A DNA stretch of 64,000 bases from JAFGDI01 sp963662515 (GTDB taxonomy: Bacteria > Planctomycetota > Phycisphaerae > Sedimentisphaerales > SM23-30). Location of the stretch: positions 2,852,001 through 2,916,000 of the forward strand of contig OY759675.1 of assembly GCA_963662515.1 (NCBI GenBank), read 5' to 3'. This document shows, in pieces, positions 46,593 through 55,274 of the stretch (positions within the stretch are counted from its first letter, which is position 1; the number at the start of each line of letters is the position of its first letter). Both the position numbers and the translations under genes were made by a program. The notes beneath the pieces are model-generated. The model saw only the letters and a program-made list of their open reading frames with translations. It ran no database searches and was not told the DNA's origin.

Positions 46593-48293
46593 TTACTCGA
46601 TTACTCGCCCTTCTATCTCCAGAACCGGATCTACAAGATAGAAGAAATCGTTTGCCCAGGCATTATCCTTATTGCTGTCAGTTTCTCTCAGACCATCAGT
46701 CACAATAAAGGTCAGGAAACGAGCATCTGTATCAAGTTCAATATCGAGAGCAAGAGTACCATCTTTTATTTTAAGCAGTTTACTTTCATGTACTACCTTG
46801 CCATCCACCAGTACCCAGACATCTACATCTGCCTGCCGGCCGCTCAGGCCATCAACATATTCTGTAATTCCACCTGTAGCTTTAAAGCCGGTAAGCATTC
46901 TGCCCGGCAGCGAACTCATTACAGCCTGCAGATCGACAGTAATGCCGCAGTTACTATGCAAACACATAATTGAATGAGGTTTATCTTCTACATTAACCCC
47001 GTTGAAGATTACCGGAGAGATATTATCTTTGGCCCTGGCCACACCGCTACGGTACAGAGATATATTCTGACTGAATCCGCCGCTGGTGTCAGGACAGGCA
47101 AAAGTATCACCTGCCGATGTTATAGTTACTGAGCCGTTTTCGCCATCCGGGATAAATACACCATCTATATAGTCAGAGGCACTAAAGGGTATATACTCAT
47201 TACTGCTAACCGAGGCGTGATTGGAATCAATTGATACAAATTGGCCTTTGGCCGGATCAATACCAACAGCCTCGCCCACTTGCAGCGGAACCCACTTATT
47301 AGACAGAATCGCGACCAGATCAATCTTATCCTGACCACGCCAGATATAATCGGAGCCGGAATCAACATATCTGACAAACTGACGCCGGGCCACCGGTATC
47401 GGTATTATATCGCCGCTGCCTGCATCAAAGCGGCAGGCATTATTTTCTCGTAATACCATGCTTTTCTTGGAAGCCCGGGCTGATCCGGAAAAATACTGCA
47501 CTTCGCCTTTTAATACATGCAGCTCAGAGATAGCGTTCCGGGCAACCAGCACGCCAAATTCTGTACCCAGGTCAATAAATCTGTTATTGGGCGTATCGAC
47601 CGTAAAGCCGTGCCCCACATCAGAAACACTGGCATATAGCTGTCCATAATTAAGGGTTATACCTTTCATTTCCACGGTAAACTCAGCCGGGCCTTCTATA
47701 ACCAGATCAACACCATCATCATAAGAAAACTGCACTATGCCCTTTTCCAGCTTATACGGCAGCTGATTGGTTAAGATCCGCTGACCATTCTGTAATTTAG
47801 ATGATATAGAAGCCCACCTGGTATTGAGCTGATCGGTAACAGTTGCAACCGGCCTTGACAGCTGTGGCGGAAAGACATTGGCATAGACGATCAGCAATAC
47901 CATCAGCACTGCAGCCAGCGAAACCAGCATACTATAATATCTGTAGAAATTGAGCCTTTTACTCTCTTTACCAGTTGTTTCCCGCTCTGCGGCAACTGGC
48001 TTTTCTTTGGGCAGTTCTACCGGAAAGGCATTATCTTCATTTTCTGCCAGCATAAGCAGCAGCTTCAGACTGTCATCATCTTTTTTATCCAGACTTACCC
48101 CTGCCATAGTATCAGAGAGCACCGCCTTAACCTGAGACTGGATATCGATCAGGTCAACATAATACTCTATGGCCTGAGGGTCAGCTGCCAGAATAGCATT
48201 TAATTCAGCCATATCATCCGGAGTGATGGTCCCTTCATTGGCCTCACAGATCAAAGCCCGGAGCTTTCGGTATTTCTCATATATATTACTCAT
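46593..48293 (-). CDS. FecR-domain transmembrane regulator with C-terminal NPCBM-like domain
   Basis: 566 aa. N-terminal cytoplasmic helical domain (1-65) resembling a zinc-free anti-sigma domain; membrane segment at about 120-138. The periplasmic FecR domain spans about 150-290 (PAEFTVEMKGITLNYGQLYA, F-I-D-L-G-T-E-F-G-V, L-H-V-L-K-G-E-V-Q-Y-F). A C-terminal domain of about 130 residues (about 430-566) has the NPCBM style: HSNCGITVDLQAV ... DVDVWVLVDGKVVHES. The ECF sigma gene overlaps by 8 bp upstream. It probably anchors a carbohydrate-sensing sigma/anti-sigma pair, with NPCBM binding the ligand. The FecR role is known from ferric citrate systems; here the ligand is inferred. Confidence 0.85.
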   Translation of the reverse strand: MSNIYEKYRKLRALICEANEGTITPDDMAELNAILAADPQAIEYYVDLIDIQSQVKAVLSDTMAGVSLDKKDDDSLKLLLMLAENEDNAFPVELPKEKPVAAERETTGKESKRLNFYRYYSMLVSLAAVLMVLLIVYANVFPPQLSRPVATVTDQLNTRWASISSKLQNGQRILTNQLPYKLEKGIVQFSYDDGVDLVIEGPAEFTVEMKGITLNYGQLYASVSDVGHGFTVDTPNNRFIDLGTEFGVLVARNAISELHVLKGEVQYFSGSARASKKSMVLRENNACRFDAGSGDIIPIPVARRQFVRYVDSGSDYIWRGQDKIDLVAILSNKWVPLQVGEAVGIDPAKGQFVSIDSNHASVSSNEYIPFSASDYIDGVFIPDGENGSVTITSAGDTFACPDTSGGFSQNISLYRSGVARAKDNISPVIFNGVNVEDKPHSIMCLHSNCGITVDLQAVMSSLPGRMLTGFKATGGITEYVDGLSGRQADVDVWVLVDGKVVHESKLLKIKDGTLALDIELDTDARFLTFIVTDGLRETDSNKDNAWANDFFYLVDPVLEIEGRVIE

Positions 48294-48810
48294 GGGCAGA
48301 CCTCATCTTATAATTCACACAGACTGAAAGGTTGTGATAGATCCTGGACAAATGTCTGCTGATAGTATTTACTGAAACACCCGTTCTGCCAGCCAGTTTT
48401 TTATTGGTATAATTCTGGGAATACTTCAATTTAATAAGCAGATACTCACTTTTAGTCAGTTTCCCGATACATTCCTTGAGATAACCTATTTTAGCGGTTG
48501 ACTGCTCATTGTGCAGTTTGGCCTTACTGACACTGTCGATCAGTTCGATCACATTATCATCAAAACGAAGGCGGCTTCTGGCTTTATCTCTTCGGTACGA
48601 TAATACCTTGTATCTGGCTATAGCCAGCGCCCAGGCCAGAAAGTCTGTGCCAGGCTCATAAGTATTGAACTTTTCCCACATTAAAGCGGTAGTCTCCTGC
48701 ATTACATCTTCGGCATCATTGTGCGCCGGAACCAGGCATGAGATATAAGAGCTTATCCTGCAATAATTTGCTGTGAGTAAACTAATGTATTGTTTTTTAT
48801 CATTATCCAT
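48286..48810 (-). CDS. ECF RNA polymerase sigma factor (planctomycete/Rhodopirellula-type)
   Basis: 174 aa. Region 2: AHNDAEDVMQETTALMWEKF and DFLAWALAIARYKVLSYRR. Region 4: L-T-K-S-E-Y-L-L-I-K-L-K-Y with helix-turn-helix L-A-G-R-T-G-V-S-V-N-T-I-S-R-H-L. It lacks region 1.1 and is short, as ECF sigma factors are. Stop codon overlaps the FecR start. Likely regulates the FecR gene, the LamG protein and possibly the GH2 gene. The 500 bp upstream hold no gene; its own promoter is not obvious. Confidence 0.92.
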   Translation of the reverse strand: MDNDKKQYISLLTANYCRISSYISCLVPAHNDAEDVMQETTALMWEKFNTYEPGTDFLAWALAIARYKVLSYRRDKARSRLRFDDNVIELIDSVSKAKLHNEQSTAKIGYLKECIGKLTKSEYLLIKLKYSQNYTNKKLAGRTGVSVNTISRHLSRIYHNLSVCVNYKMRSAHE

Positions 48811-49295
48811 AGCTTAAAATCTGTTTCTGAAATAAATCTTATACGCTCGTTCTTGTTTCCAGAACACTATGATCATTATTAAGCAAAACCGGGCCAAACA
48901 GGCTCGCCAGTATAGTTGTGCAGGATATTATCTGACTTTATGCCTCCGGCATTAGAAATCTGGCTCAACGCGGAGCCTGATACTTATAAACTCCGGCGGC
49001 ATATCGTCCCCCACTTCTTCTCATCGTATTTCCAGAATACTGACTGAAACCGAAAAGGTTAATATTCTTCCTACATAACAGGATTCCATTTCCTTGAATA
49101 ATACACCATAAATTTTTCAACAAACACCTCTAAAACCAACATAAGAACCTACAATTAAAGATCTTATAATTTTATATTTTTCACCAGCCCTCTTACACCG
49201 CACAGGCATGTCTTGCCAGTGGCGACTGGACAGATTAAGCTGGTGTTGTTAGACTAAAGCAAACAACAATAATTAATACCAAACAAAAGGCAGGA
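48811..49295. other. Intergenic region between ECF sigma and methyltransferase
   Basis: About 485 bp, no supportable gene or strong hairpin, divergent promoter space for the sigma gene (minus) and the methyltransferase (plus). Contains short GC clusters such as AACTCCGGCGGC but I see no riboswitch class. Confidence 0.5.
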
Positions 49296-49315
49296 TTCGC
49301 CTGGCCGGCGTAAGG
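49296..49315 (+). repeat. Copy 1 of GC-rich 20-bp repeat; its end supplies the RBS of the methyltransferase
   Basis: TTCGCCTGGCCGGCGTAAGG. The same 20-mer with few changes is found at 59413-59432 and 63904-63923 (both reverse orientation). Here the copy ends AAGG-GTGG, 8 bases from the ATG at 49328, forming its Shine-Dalgarno. Confidence 0.7.
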
Positions 49316-49327
49316 GTGGATGATTCA

Positions 49328-50203
49328 ATGACAGACAATATAATTAGAAGACACTATATCAGACTGGCGGTTCGGGTTATACGGTTATGGCTGTTTGGTC
49401 CGGACAATTGCCCCGCTCTGGTCAGCCGCAGTTATAACCGGATAAGTTCCGGTTATGATAACAGCTGGACCAACCACATGCGTGACCTGACCGCAGGGCT
49501 GATCAATTCGCTGAACATACCGTCAGAGGGCCGATGCCTGGACCTGACCTGCGGTACAGGCTATGCTACCGGCTTACTGGCCGCTCGTACCGGCGGAGCG
49601 GTATATGGCATTGACCGAGCAGAGGGCATGCTTGAGATTGCCCGGCAGAATTACGGCGATCGCTGTGAATTTATTGAATCTGATATACTGACCTGGCTGA
49701 AGGCCTGCCCGGCTGACTCGTTTGATATTATCACCTGCTGCTGGGGGCTGGGCTATAGCCGCCCGTGGCCGGTTATCAGGCAGATGAAAAGGATATTAAA
49801 ACCGGGGGGCCAAATCGCCATTATTGACAATTCGCTGCTGTCATTACGGGAAATACTCTATTGCTCCTGGCTGACCTTCGCCGAACAACCAGGTAAACTG
49901 GCCAATCTGATGCGATTTAGCTTTTTGCCCGGCAGCGGCACTGCCGCCCTGCTGGCCAGACTGGCAGGCCTGCGGATACTGGAAAGAGCCGATGGCGAAA
50001 AACGCTACAGAGCGGCCAATGGCCAGGAAGCGATCCGGCGACTGCAAGATACCGGAGCGGCAGCCGGTTTTGAATATGCCGCCAGTGAAGCCGACAGTCC
50101 GGAGATCTTCGCCCGCTTCGCCGAGATAATAAATGAAAGGTATAATAAGGGCCGGGGCATAGACATAGTACACAGATACCTGCAAATAACGGCGTACAAA
50201 TGA
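49328..50203 (+). CDS. Class I SAM-dependent methyltransferase
   Basis: 291 aa from ATG 49328 (alternative GTG 49316). SAM-binding motifs: CLDLTCGTGYATGLL (motif I), V-Y-G-I-D-R-A-E-G-M-L-E-I-A (motif II), D-I-I-T-C-C-W-G-L-G (motif III) and ILKPGGQIAIID (post-III). It resembles the UbiE/COQ5 style of small-molecule or lipid methyltransferase. Overlaps the next gene (UbiA family) by ATGA at 50200, so the two are translationally coupled. Together they suggest methylation of a prenylated quinone or lipid. GC-rich relative to the flagellar region. Confidence 0.82.
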   Translation: MTDNIIRRHYIRLAVRVIRLWLFGPDNCPALVSRSYNRISSGYDNSWTNHMRDLTAGLINSLNIPSEGRCLDLTCGTGYATGLLAARTGGAVYGIDRAEGMLEIARQNYGDRCEFIESDILTWLKACPADSFDIITCCWGLGYSRPWPVIRQMKRILKPGGQIAIIDNSLLSLREILYCSWLTFAEQPGKLANLMRFSFLPGSGTAALLARLAGLRILERADGEKRYRAANGQEAIRRLQDTGAAAGFEYAASEADSPEIFARFAEIINERYNKGRGIDIVHRYLQITAYK

Positions 50204-51081
50204 AAACAAAGGCGATAATAATAACAGAAGCGGCAAAGCTCAGCAGCGTTTGCTTTGAGCTGTTACGATTGTGCCGGATCTATTACGGTCTGCCGCTGGC
50301 AGGCGGTTTTCTGGTAATTGTTCTGTATCTGCGTGGCGGAACTCTGGCTGTAATGGGTAACAGTCCGGCTCTGGCCTTTCTGGCTCTACTGGGAACAATT
50401 TCCGCCGGTTTTATCGGCAATGACCTCTGCGACATTGCCGTCGATAAGATAAATTCCCCGCAGCGGCCTTTAGCATCTGACCGAATATCTGCCGGTGCGG
50501 CAAAAATGGCGGCTATAACCCTTACCGCCCTGGCTCTGTCCTGCGCCAGTGTCTGCGGTGTGAAATTTGCGATCGGCATAACGGCAATCAATCTTATTTT
50601 GCTGGTTTATAATAAATATTCCAAGCAAATGGCCCTGCTCAAAGACCTGCTCATCGCCGCCCTGCTGGCTGGCCTGTACCCGCTGGCTTTTGCCCTCACA
50701 CCGGCGATTGAGTCTCCCTGGCTGAAAATACTATATATCCACCCGGCATGGCTGTTCCTGACCGTACTGGGCTACGAGATGCTCAAAGATATACGGGATC
50801 AGCAAGGTGACATTCAGATGGGCAGCTCAATGAGGAATATATGCCGGGCGGGTTATTTTCTCTGTATGATGCGGCTTTGCATTTTAACTGGCTCGCTCAT
50901 TACCCTGCTACCAGTGCTTCTGGCTGACCTGGGCGGTATCTACCTGACCGGCTCAATTCTGGCGGTCATTCTGGCAGTACTGGCGGCCTCTACCCCTAAC
51001 CCACGCCGGGCCATAAACTATCTCTACGCCCAGATCGCCCTGATCACCACCTGCTCCCTGCTGGAAATATTGGCAAGCTGA
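50200..51081 (+). CDS. UbiA-family prenyltransferase
   Basis: 293 aa, about eight or nine membrane segments. The two Asp-rich motifs are GNDLCDIAVDKINSPQRP (N73-D82, NDxxDxxxD) and GYEMLKDIRDQQGD (YExxKDxxDxxGD), which chelate Mg-diphosphate of the isoprenoid donor. The acceptor is unknown; candidates include a quinone ring, a heme or glycerol phosphate. ATGA overlap with the methyltransferase. The radical SAM gene converges with 11 bp between. The cluster may make a modified isoprenoid. Confidence 0.88.
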   Translation: MKTKAIIITEAAKLSSVCFELLRLCRIYYGLPLAGGFLVIVLYLRGGTLAVMGNSPALAFLALLGTISAGFIGNDLCDIAVDKINSPQRPLASDRISAGAAKMAAITLTALALSCASVCGVKFAIGITAINLILLVYNKYSKQMALLKDLLIAALLAGLYPLAFALTPAIESPWLKILYIHPAWLFLTVLGYEMLKDIRDQQGDIQMGSSMRNICRAGYFLCMMRLCILTGSLITLLPVLLADLGGIYLTGSILAVILAVLAASTPNPRRAINYLYAQIALITTCSLLEILAS

Positions 51082-51092
51082 AAAAACGCCAA

Positions 51093-52289
51093 CTAACACC
51101 GTATGCCCAAACGCTGATACATGCCCGGCAAACAACTATCCGGCGGGATCTGCTCGAGCATTTCCCGGCTCTGACAGACAGGCAGCGGCATGGTTTTACC
51201 GGCTAATTCAAAGCCCGGCATAGCAGGCAGCTCTTTCATCAGGCAATTACAACGCGGCCTGGCAAAATATTGTCCCATTTGCGACCATATCTCCTCGAGT
51301 GGCTTTTCGGTGAGATTACCCATACTCAGCGGTGTCAGATCGCAGGGACAGACATTACCCGCCGCATCAATAAACAGATGATGATAACCAGCACCGCAGC
51401 CGAACATATCTGGTGCTTCGAGCTGCGAGAAACAGCAAACCGCCGGGCCTCCGCTCCGCCGATTCATTTTCTGATGAAATTCACGCAAATACTGATTCTC
51501 CACCCCGTTTAGCTGCTCACAGCGGCAGGCGGCATAATTGCCCGTGGCTATCGGCTCAAGAATACGCAATTCCTGCACATTCAGCGACTCTGCTAATGCG
51601 TAGATCGCCGGGATCGACCCGCTCTGGAGCTTTTCCCGGGTTGCCACCACCGACACCCCGACATAAAGACCCGCCGCCCGGGCCAGCTCTATCGCCTGCA
51701 ACGCTGCAGCAAAGGAACCCGCCACGCCCCGCAGTTCATCATGCCGGTCAGCATTCTCACTTTCCAGCGAGATAAGGATTGTGCCCAGCCCCGCCGCCTT
51801 TAGCTTTGCCGCCAACTCAGCGGTAAGCCCCCAGCCGGTAGTGAACAGCACCGTCGCCATTTCCGGCCCGGCCGCAGCAATAAGCTCAGGCAGATCTCTT
51901 CGCAAAAGCGGCTCACCGCCGGTGAACCCCAGTGTAGCTGTACCCAGAGCCTTTATCTGACCGATAACCGCCAGAGCCATCTGGGTATCAGGCTCCGCCG
52001 CCGGACGACCGCCATAACTGCACTGCGGACAGGAAAACACACAGCGGCCGGTCACCGCATAATACACCGAATGCGGCACCCGCCGCCGGGCTATTACATT
52101 GCTCAGAAACCGCTCAAACGCCTCTGATGGATAAGGCGGAAAAAAAGCATTAATATGCAGCCGCCCGGCAAACACCTTCCCCTTCTCATATCGCAAATGC
52201 CTGAGCATATACCACAAATGCCCCAGCGGCAACCGCCCCAGCGACCGAATAAACACGGGCCCCAGCCGAATTAACCCCGCCAACCTCAT
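51093..52289 (-). CDS. Radical SAM/SPASM-domain protein
   Basis: 398 aa. Radical SAM cluster motif C83-x3-C87-x2-C90 in Y-A-V-T-G-R-C-V-F-S-C-P-Q-C-S-Y. G-F-T-G-G-E-P-L-L-R follows as the SAM-binding motif. The C-terminal SPASM-type half has G-C-G-A-G-Y-H-H-L-F-I-D-A-A-G-N-V-C-P-C-D and a final R-P-R-C-N-C. The N-terminus (1-70) is an extra helical region with F-F-P-P-Y-P. SPASM proteins usually modify peptides, but heme d1/heme-biosynthesis and lipid enzymes share the style. It overlaps the membrane protein upstream by 4 bp (ATGA) and converges on the UbiA gene. Substrate undetermined. Confidence 0.9.
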   Translation of the reverse strand: MRLAGLIRLGPVFIRSLGRLPLGHLWYMLRHLRYEKGKVFAGRLHINAFFPPYPSEAFERFLSNVIARRRVPHSVYYAVTGRCVFSCPQCSYGGRPAAEPDTQMALAVIGQIKALGTATLGFTGGEPLLRRDLPELIAAAGPEMATVLFTTGWGLTAELAAKLKAAGLGTILISLESENADRHDELRGVAGSFAAALQAIELARAAGLYVGVSVVATREKLQSGSIPAIYALAESLNVQELRILEPIATGNYAACRCEQLNGVENQYLREFHQKMNRRSGGPAVCCFSQLEAPDMFGCGAGYHHLFIDAAGNVCPCDLTPLSMGNLTEKPLEEIWSQMGQYFARPRCNCLMKELPAMPGFELAGKTMPLPVCQSREMLEQIPPDSCLPGMYQRLGIRC

Positions 52290-53575
52290 CTGCCGGTCTC
52301 CGCCACAGGGTTAGCCTTATTTTGAGACTCATTGTCCACAAGTTTGACTGGGAAGGCGGATTGTGTGATTACCGCCAGTAATAAACCGCAGTATAAACCA
52401 AATATAGAACCGAGGAAAATAGCTTCTAATAAGAATACCTCATAAAAGACCATTAAAAGCAGGTGGACAAAGATCGCGCTGACAACTCCGGTAATTATGC
52501 CATAAAGCGTAATATAGCCATACATGCTGGCATAGCGTAAACTATCCCTGTCAACCCTTTTTGCAGTTTGAACTGTATAACAGATACCGGCCAGCAAACC
52601 AACAATTATCCCCAAAGGGACGCCAATGCCAAGATTCAGTTCTTCATAATAATAAAAAAGAAATTTTGAACAATAAAATGCATTTTCAGAAAGCCAGCTC
52701 ATAAAGCCGCCTGCAACAGCCGCCAGAAAAGCCATAAGAATTACAGTTTTTTTCTTTTCTCTGACCACAGACCAGTTGCGTACAATAAAAACGACAGGTA
52801 TAATAAATAATATCCCAGCCAAAACACCTGTCTTCAAAAATAGATCCTGCATAGGAATAACACCAGAATCCTGTGGAGACCACTTCAAATATCTGGCTTT
52901 CTCATAAGGACACTGTTTGAGCTTACCATTAACCAGTAGCACATACACCGATCTGGGACCACTCTGGCGATACATTTCTACGCCACCAGTCTGATCCTTA
53001 CCTCTGCCCTCGGTTGGAAATAACAGAACCATATCTTGTGGTATTTTGATATCGGTTCTCAATGCCTGTGCATTAAAGGCATATCTTTCTAAGTCTGTAT
53101 CCTCAATGAAATGCGAATAATGACTCAACTCTCCTTTCTCTCTGAAAAGATCGTTCCAGGAATCAGTACCATGCCGCCAGTTTTGATTCTCCCTATTAAG
53201 CAGGCTGATAACTGAATTTAAGCCATAGATTTCCTCTCGCTGCCCATAATTATTGTCTAAACCCAATATATGGTCAAGCCAGGCAAAACCGGCAAATACA
53301 CCAATACCTAAGATCAAACCAACTGAAATGGAAAACGCCGGAACAATAAAACCATTGTCTTTCAGACCATATTTACCGCTCCTGACCTTGTATAGAGCAA
53401 TAATGCTCATCACTGCACAACATACCAACATCACTGCCGCAAAAAATGCTACAATCCAGATAAAAGATGCCAAAATACAGATAATAGTGGCTTTATAAAA
53501 CCACTCAAGATTAGCCAGTAACTTATTATCACCAATTTTTTTCTCTTTGTTCTTTTCCATTATCTCATCGGTCAT
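52286..53575 (-). CDS. Multi-pass membrane protein, unknown function, coupled to radical SAM gene
   Basis: 429 aa. N-terminal pair of membrane segments (about 30-63 and 75-105) of the DUF4190-like style, a hydrophilic domain of about 150 aa (110-250) and then about five more segments (250-275, 282-300, 325-345, 355-382, 385-410). Family not recognised. ATGA overlap with the radical SAM gene points to cotranslation. AT-rich relative to its neighbours, which may signal a different origin. Confidence 0.6.
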   Translation of the reverse strand: MTDEIMEKNKEKKIGDNKLLANLEWFYKATIICILASFIWIVAFFAAVMLVCCAVMSIIALYKVRSGKYGLKDNGFIVPAFSISVGLILGIGVFAGFAWLDHILGLDNNYGQREEIYGLNSVISLLNRENQNWRHGTDSWNDLFREKGELSHYSHFIEDTDLERYAFNAQALRTDIKIPQDMVLLFPTEGRGKDQTGGVEMYRQSGPRSVYVLLVNGKLKQCPYEKARYLKWSPQDSGVIPMQDLFLKTGVLAGILFIIPVVFIVRNWSVVREKKKTVILMAFLAAVAGGFMSWLSENAFYCSKFLFYYYEELNLGIGVPLGIIVGLLAGICYTVQTAKRVDRDSLRYASMYGYITLYGIITGVVSAIFVHLLLMVFYEVFLLEAIFLGSIFGLYCGLLLAVITQSAFPVKLVDNESQNKANPVAETGR

Positions 53576-53629
53576 GATTACAATTCCTATATAAAGATAG
53601 TTTTTGGGGGCAGAACTTTTAATCAGATT

Positions 53630-54466
53630 CTATTTATAACTCTTTTCCTGTGCAATATCCTGAGCGAACTGCTTAATTGCGGACCAGTATCTGTCCTCTG
53701 CCAGCCAGAGAATATCGTTATGCCCGGCATCGTCCAGCCAGAGGCAATATTTGGGACTGGTCGCCCGGTCGAACATCTCCTGACCATGACTGAAAGCCAC
53801 CGTCCGATCCTTGCGGCCGTGGATGAATAGCTTGGGGCAGGTAATATCGCCGATCTTATCAATATTAACAAACCGATCGCCCGGCATACCCACCCAGGGC
53901 AGTACCGTACTGAAGGTGGATTTGAACCCGCTTTCAATAATAAGCCCGGCACAGGGATTATTCACTGCCAGGTCACATGCCGGGCCACTGCCCACTGACC
54001 GACCGTGAATAATTATCGATTCCGGGGCTATTTTCAGCTCGTTCACCATATAGTCATAAACCAGTTGGGCATCAGCCAGAACATTAGCCTCTTTTGGCGA
54101 CCCGCCGCTTATACCATACCCGCGATAATCCCACGCCACCACCGCAAACCCGGAAACTCGATACATCTCCAGATAATCCGCCAGCGTACCAAGATCCTCA
54201 TAATTGCCATGATTGAACAGTACGGTATATCCGGCCTCACTATTGGCCAGATAGCGAACCGCCAGCTCTATACCATCTCTGGCCTTTAGCATAACTGCCT
54301 GAGGCATAGAGGAATAACTCCGTCGGCAAGGGAATATCATACGATTAACCGAGCAGCCGGCCAAAATCGCAAAAGCGATGAACAATATTAACAATCTGAT
54401 CATAAACATACGGTCATAACGCCGCCAAGCGGGCCTTTTCTCAACTTTTTTCTCAAATTTTTCCAT
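53630..54466 (-). CDS. Lipoprotein alpha/beta hydrolase (Bem46-like)
   Basis: 278 aa from the Met at 54466, preceded by AGG 7 bases upstream; a longer start at 54529 has no ribosome-binding site. Lipobox L-A-G-C after a hydrophobic segment. Alpha/beta-hydrolase fold: oxyanion H-G-N, nucleophile elbow H-G-R-S-V-G-S-G with Ser, then D in H-G-R-K-D-R-T and H in D-D-A-G-H-N-D. The catalytic triad looks complete. Substrate unknown; Bem46/YGHL1 relatives include thioesterases. Monocistronic. Confidence 0.82.
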   Translation of the reverse strand: MEKFEKKVEKRPAWRRYDRMFMIRLLILFIAFAILAGCSVNRMIFPCRRSYSSMPQAVMLKARDGIELAVRYLANSEAGYTVLFNHGNYEDLGTLADYLEMYRVSGFAVVAWDYRGYGISGGSPKEANVLADAQLVYDYMVNELKIAPESIIIHGRSVGSGPACDLAVNNPCAGLIIESGFKSTFSTVLPWVGMPGDRFVNIDKIGDITCPKLFIHGRKDRTVAFSHGQEMFDRATSPKYCLWLDDAGHNDILWLAEDRYWSAIKQFAQDIAQEKSYK

Positions 54467-54601
54467 ATTTCGGCCTGCATCTCCCCTGCAAACACCTCTT
54501 AACTGCTTTTTTAACAGCGACATAATCATGATAACTACTTTTTTCCATGCTTACCACATTTATATTTGCATTGCCCCTATTAAATATCGTATAATAAACA
54601 C

Positions 54602-54617
54602 GACTAAGTTGGTGTAT
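54602..54617 (-). promoter_or_regulatory. Rrf2 operator copy 1 (upstream of the regulator gene)
   Basis: ATACACCAACTTAGTC on the minus strand. Matches the copy at 55208 in 15 of 16 positions. Lies about 35 bp before the Rrf2 start codon, in the place of a promoter or just downstream, suggesting autoregulation. Confidence 0.7.
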
Positions 54618-54651
54618 TATTCGGGCTCTGACCCGAACCTTTGTATTCTAT

Positions 54652-55113
54652 ATGAAAATATCTAAAAAATGTGATTATGCTCTGCGTAGCCTGCTTACCC
54701 TGGCCTGTGAACCTGATGGCCTGTTCACGATCAAGGAAATAGCAGAAAGCAGCGACATTCCCCGCCGGTTCCTGGAGCAGATCATGCTCGATATGAAGAA
54801 CCTCGGCTGGGTGGTAGGCATTCCCGGACGCGATGGCGGCTATAAGCTGGCTGTCAGCCCGGAAAAACTGACCGTTGGCAGCATAATCCGGCATTTTGAC
54901 CAGATGCTCGCACCGATAGAATGCGTTTCGGTGCGTGCCTATGAAAAATGCTCGCAGGAACAATGCTGCCGCTTTCGCAGGCTCTTTCTGAACCTGAGAA
55001 ATCAGGCCGCTCAGGTACTTGATAATACCTCACTGGCTGACCTGTGCGGATTTGACCCGGTATCGGCTGATGAATTGCGAGAAAGCGGGTTCACCGATGG
55101 CATGGGTATATAG
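54652..55113 (+). CDS. Rrf2-family transcriptional regulator
   Basis: 153 aa. The winged helix at 1-75 starts M-K-I-S-K-K-C-D-Y-A-L-R and has IPRRFLEQIMLDMKN and GRDGGYKLA. Cys at 91, 100, 105 and 106 match in number the Fe-S ligand region of IscR (C-x5-C-x5-C), although spacing (C-x8-C-x4-C-C) differs. Other Rrf2 proteins (CymR) lack a cluster and sense cysteine via CysK. It directly precedes the sulfate importer genes and shares an operator with them, so it is the likely sulfur regulator. Confidence 0.92.
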   Translation: MKISKKCDYALRSLLTLACEPDGLFTIKEIAESSDIPRRFLEQIMLDMKNLGWVVGIPGRDGGYKLAVSPEKLTVGSIIRHFDQMLAPIECVSVRAYEKCSQEQCCRFRRLFLNLRNQAAQVLDNTSLADLCGFDPVSADELRESGFTDGMGI

Positions 55114-55130
55114 TTAAGTATCAATAAAAA

Positions 55131-55145
55131 AACCAACTTAGTGAT
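55131..55145 (+). promoter_or_regulatory. Rrf2 operator copy 2
   Basis: AACCAACTTAGTGAT, matches the ACCAACYTAGT core of the other two. Between the Rrf2 stop and the sulfate-binding gene. Confidence 0.6.
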
Positions 55146-55207
55146 CGTTTATATAAATACACAATAATAACAGCGCCGCGAAGAGCGGTTTATTTTGGCT
55201 TATTAAT

Positions 55208-55223
55208 ATACACCAACCTAGTC
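55208..55223 (+). promoter_or_regulatory. Rrf2 operator copy 3
   Basis: ATACACCAACCTAGTC, 51 bp before the start codon chosen for the sulfate-binding protein. Near-identical to copy 1 in the inverse orientation with respect to transcription. Confidence 0.7.
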
Positions 55224-55274
55224 ATGTTTATTATCAAATACAACAAAACTTACAAAGACAATGGAGACATGATA

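Noticed and set aside
55224..55274. Sulfate-binding protein start at ATG 55224
   Set aside because: It begins directly at the operator and gives a polar, atypical N-terminus; ATG 55275 has GGAG at 9 bases and a proper lipoprotein signal.
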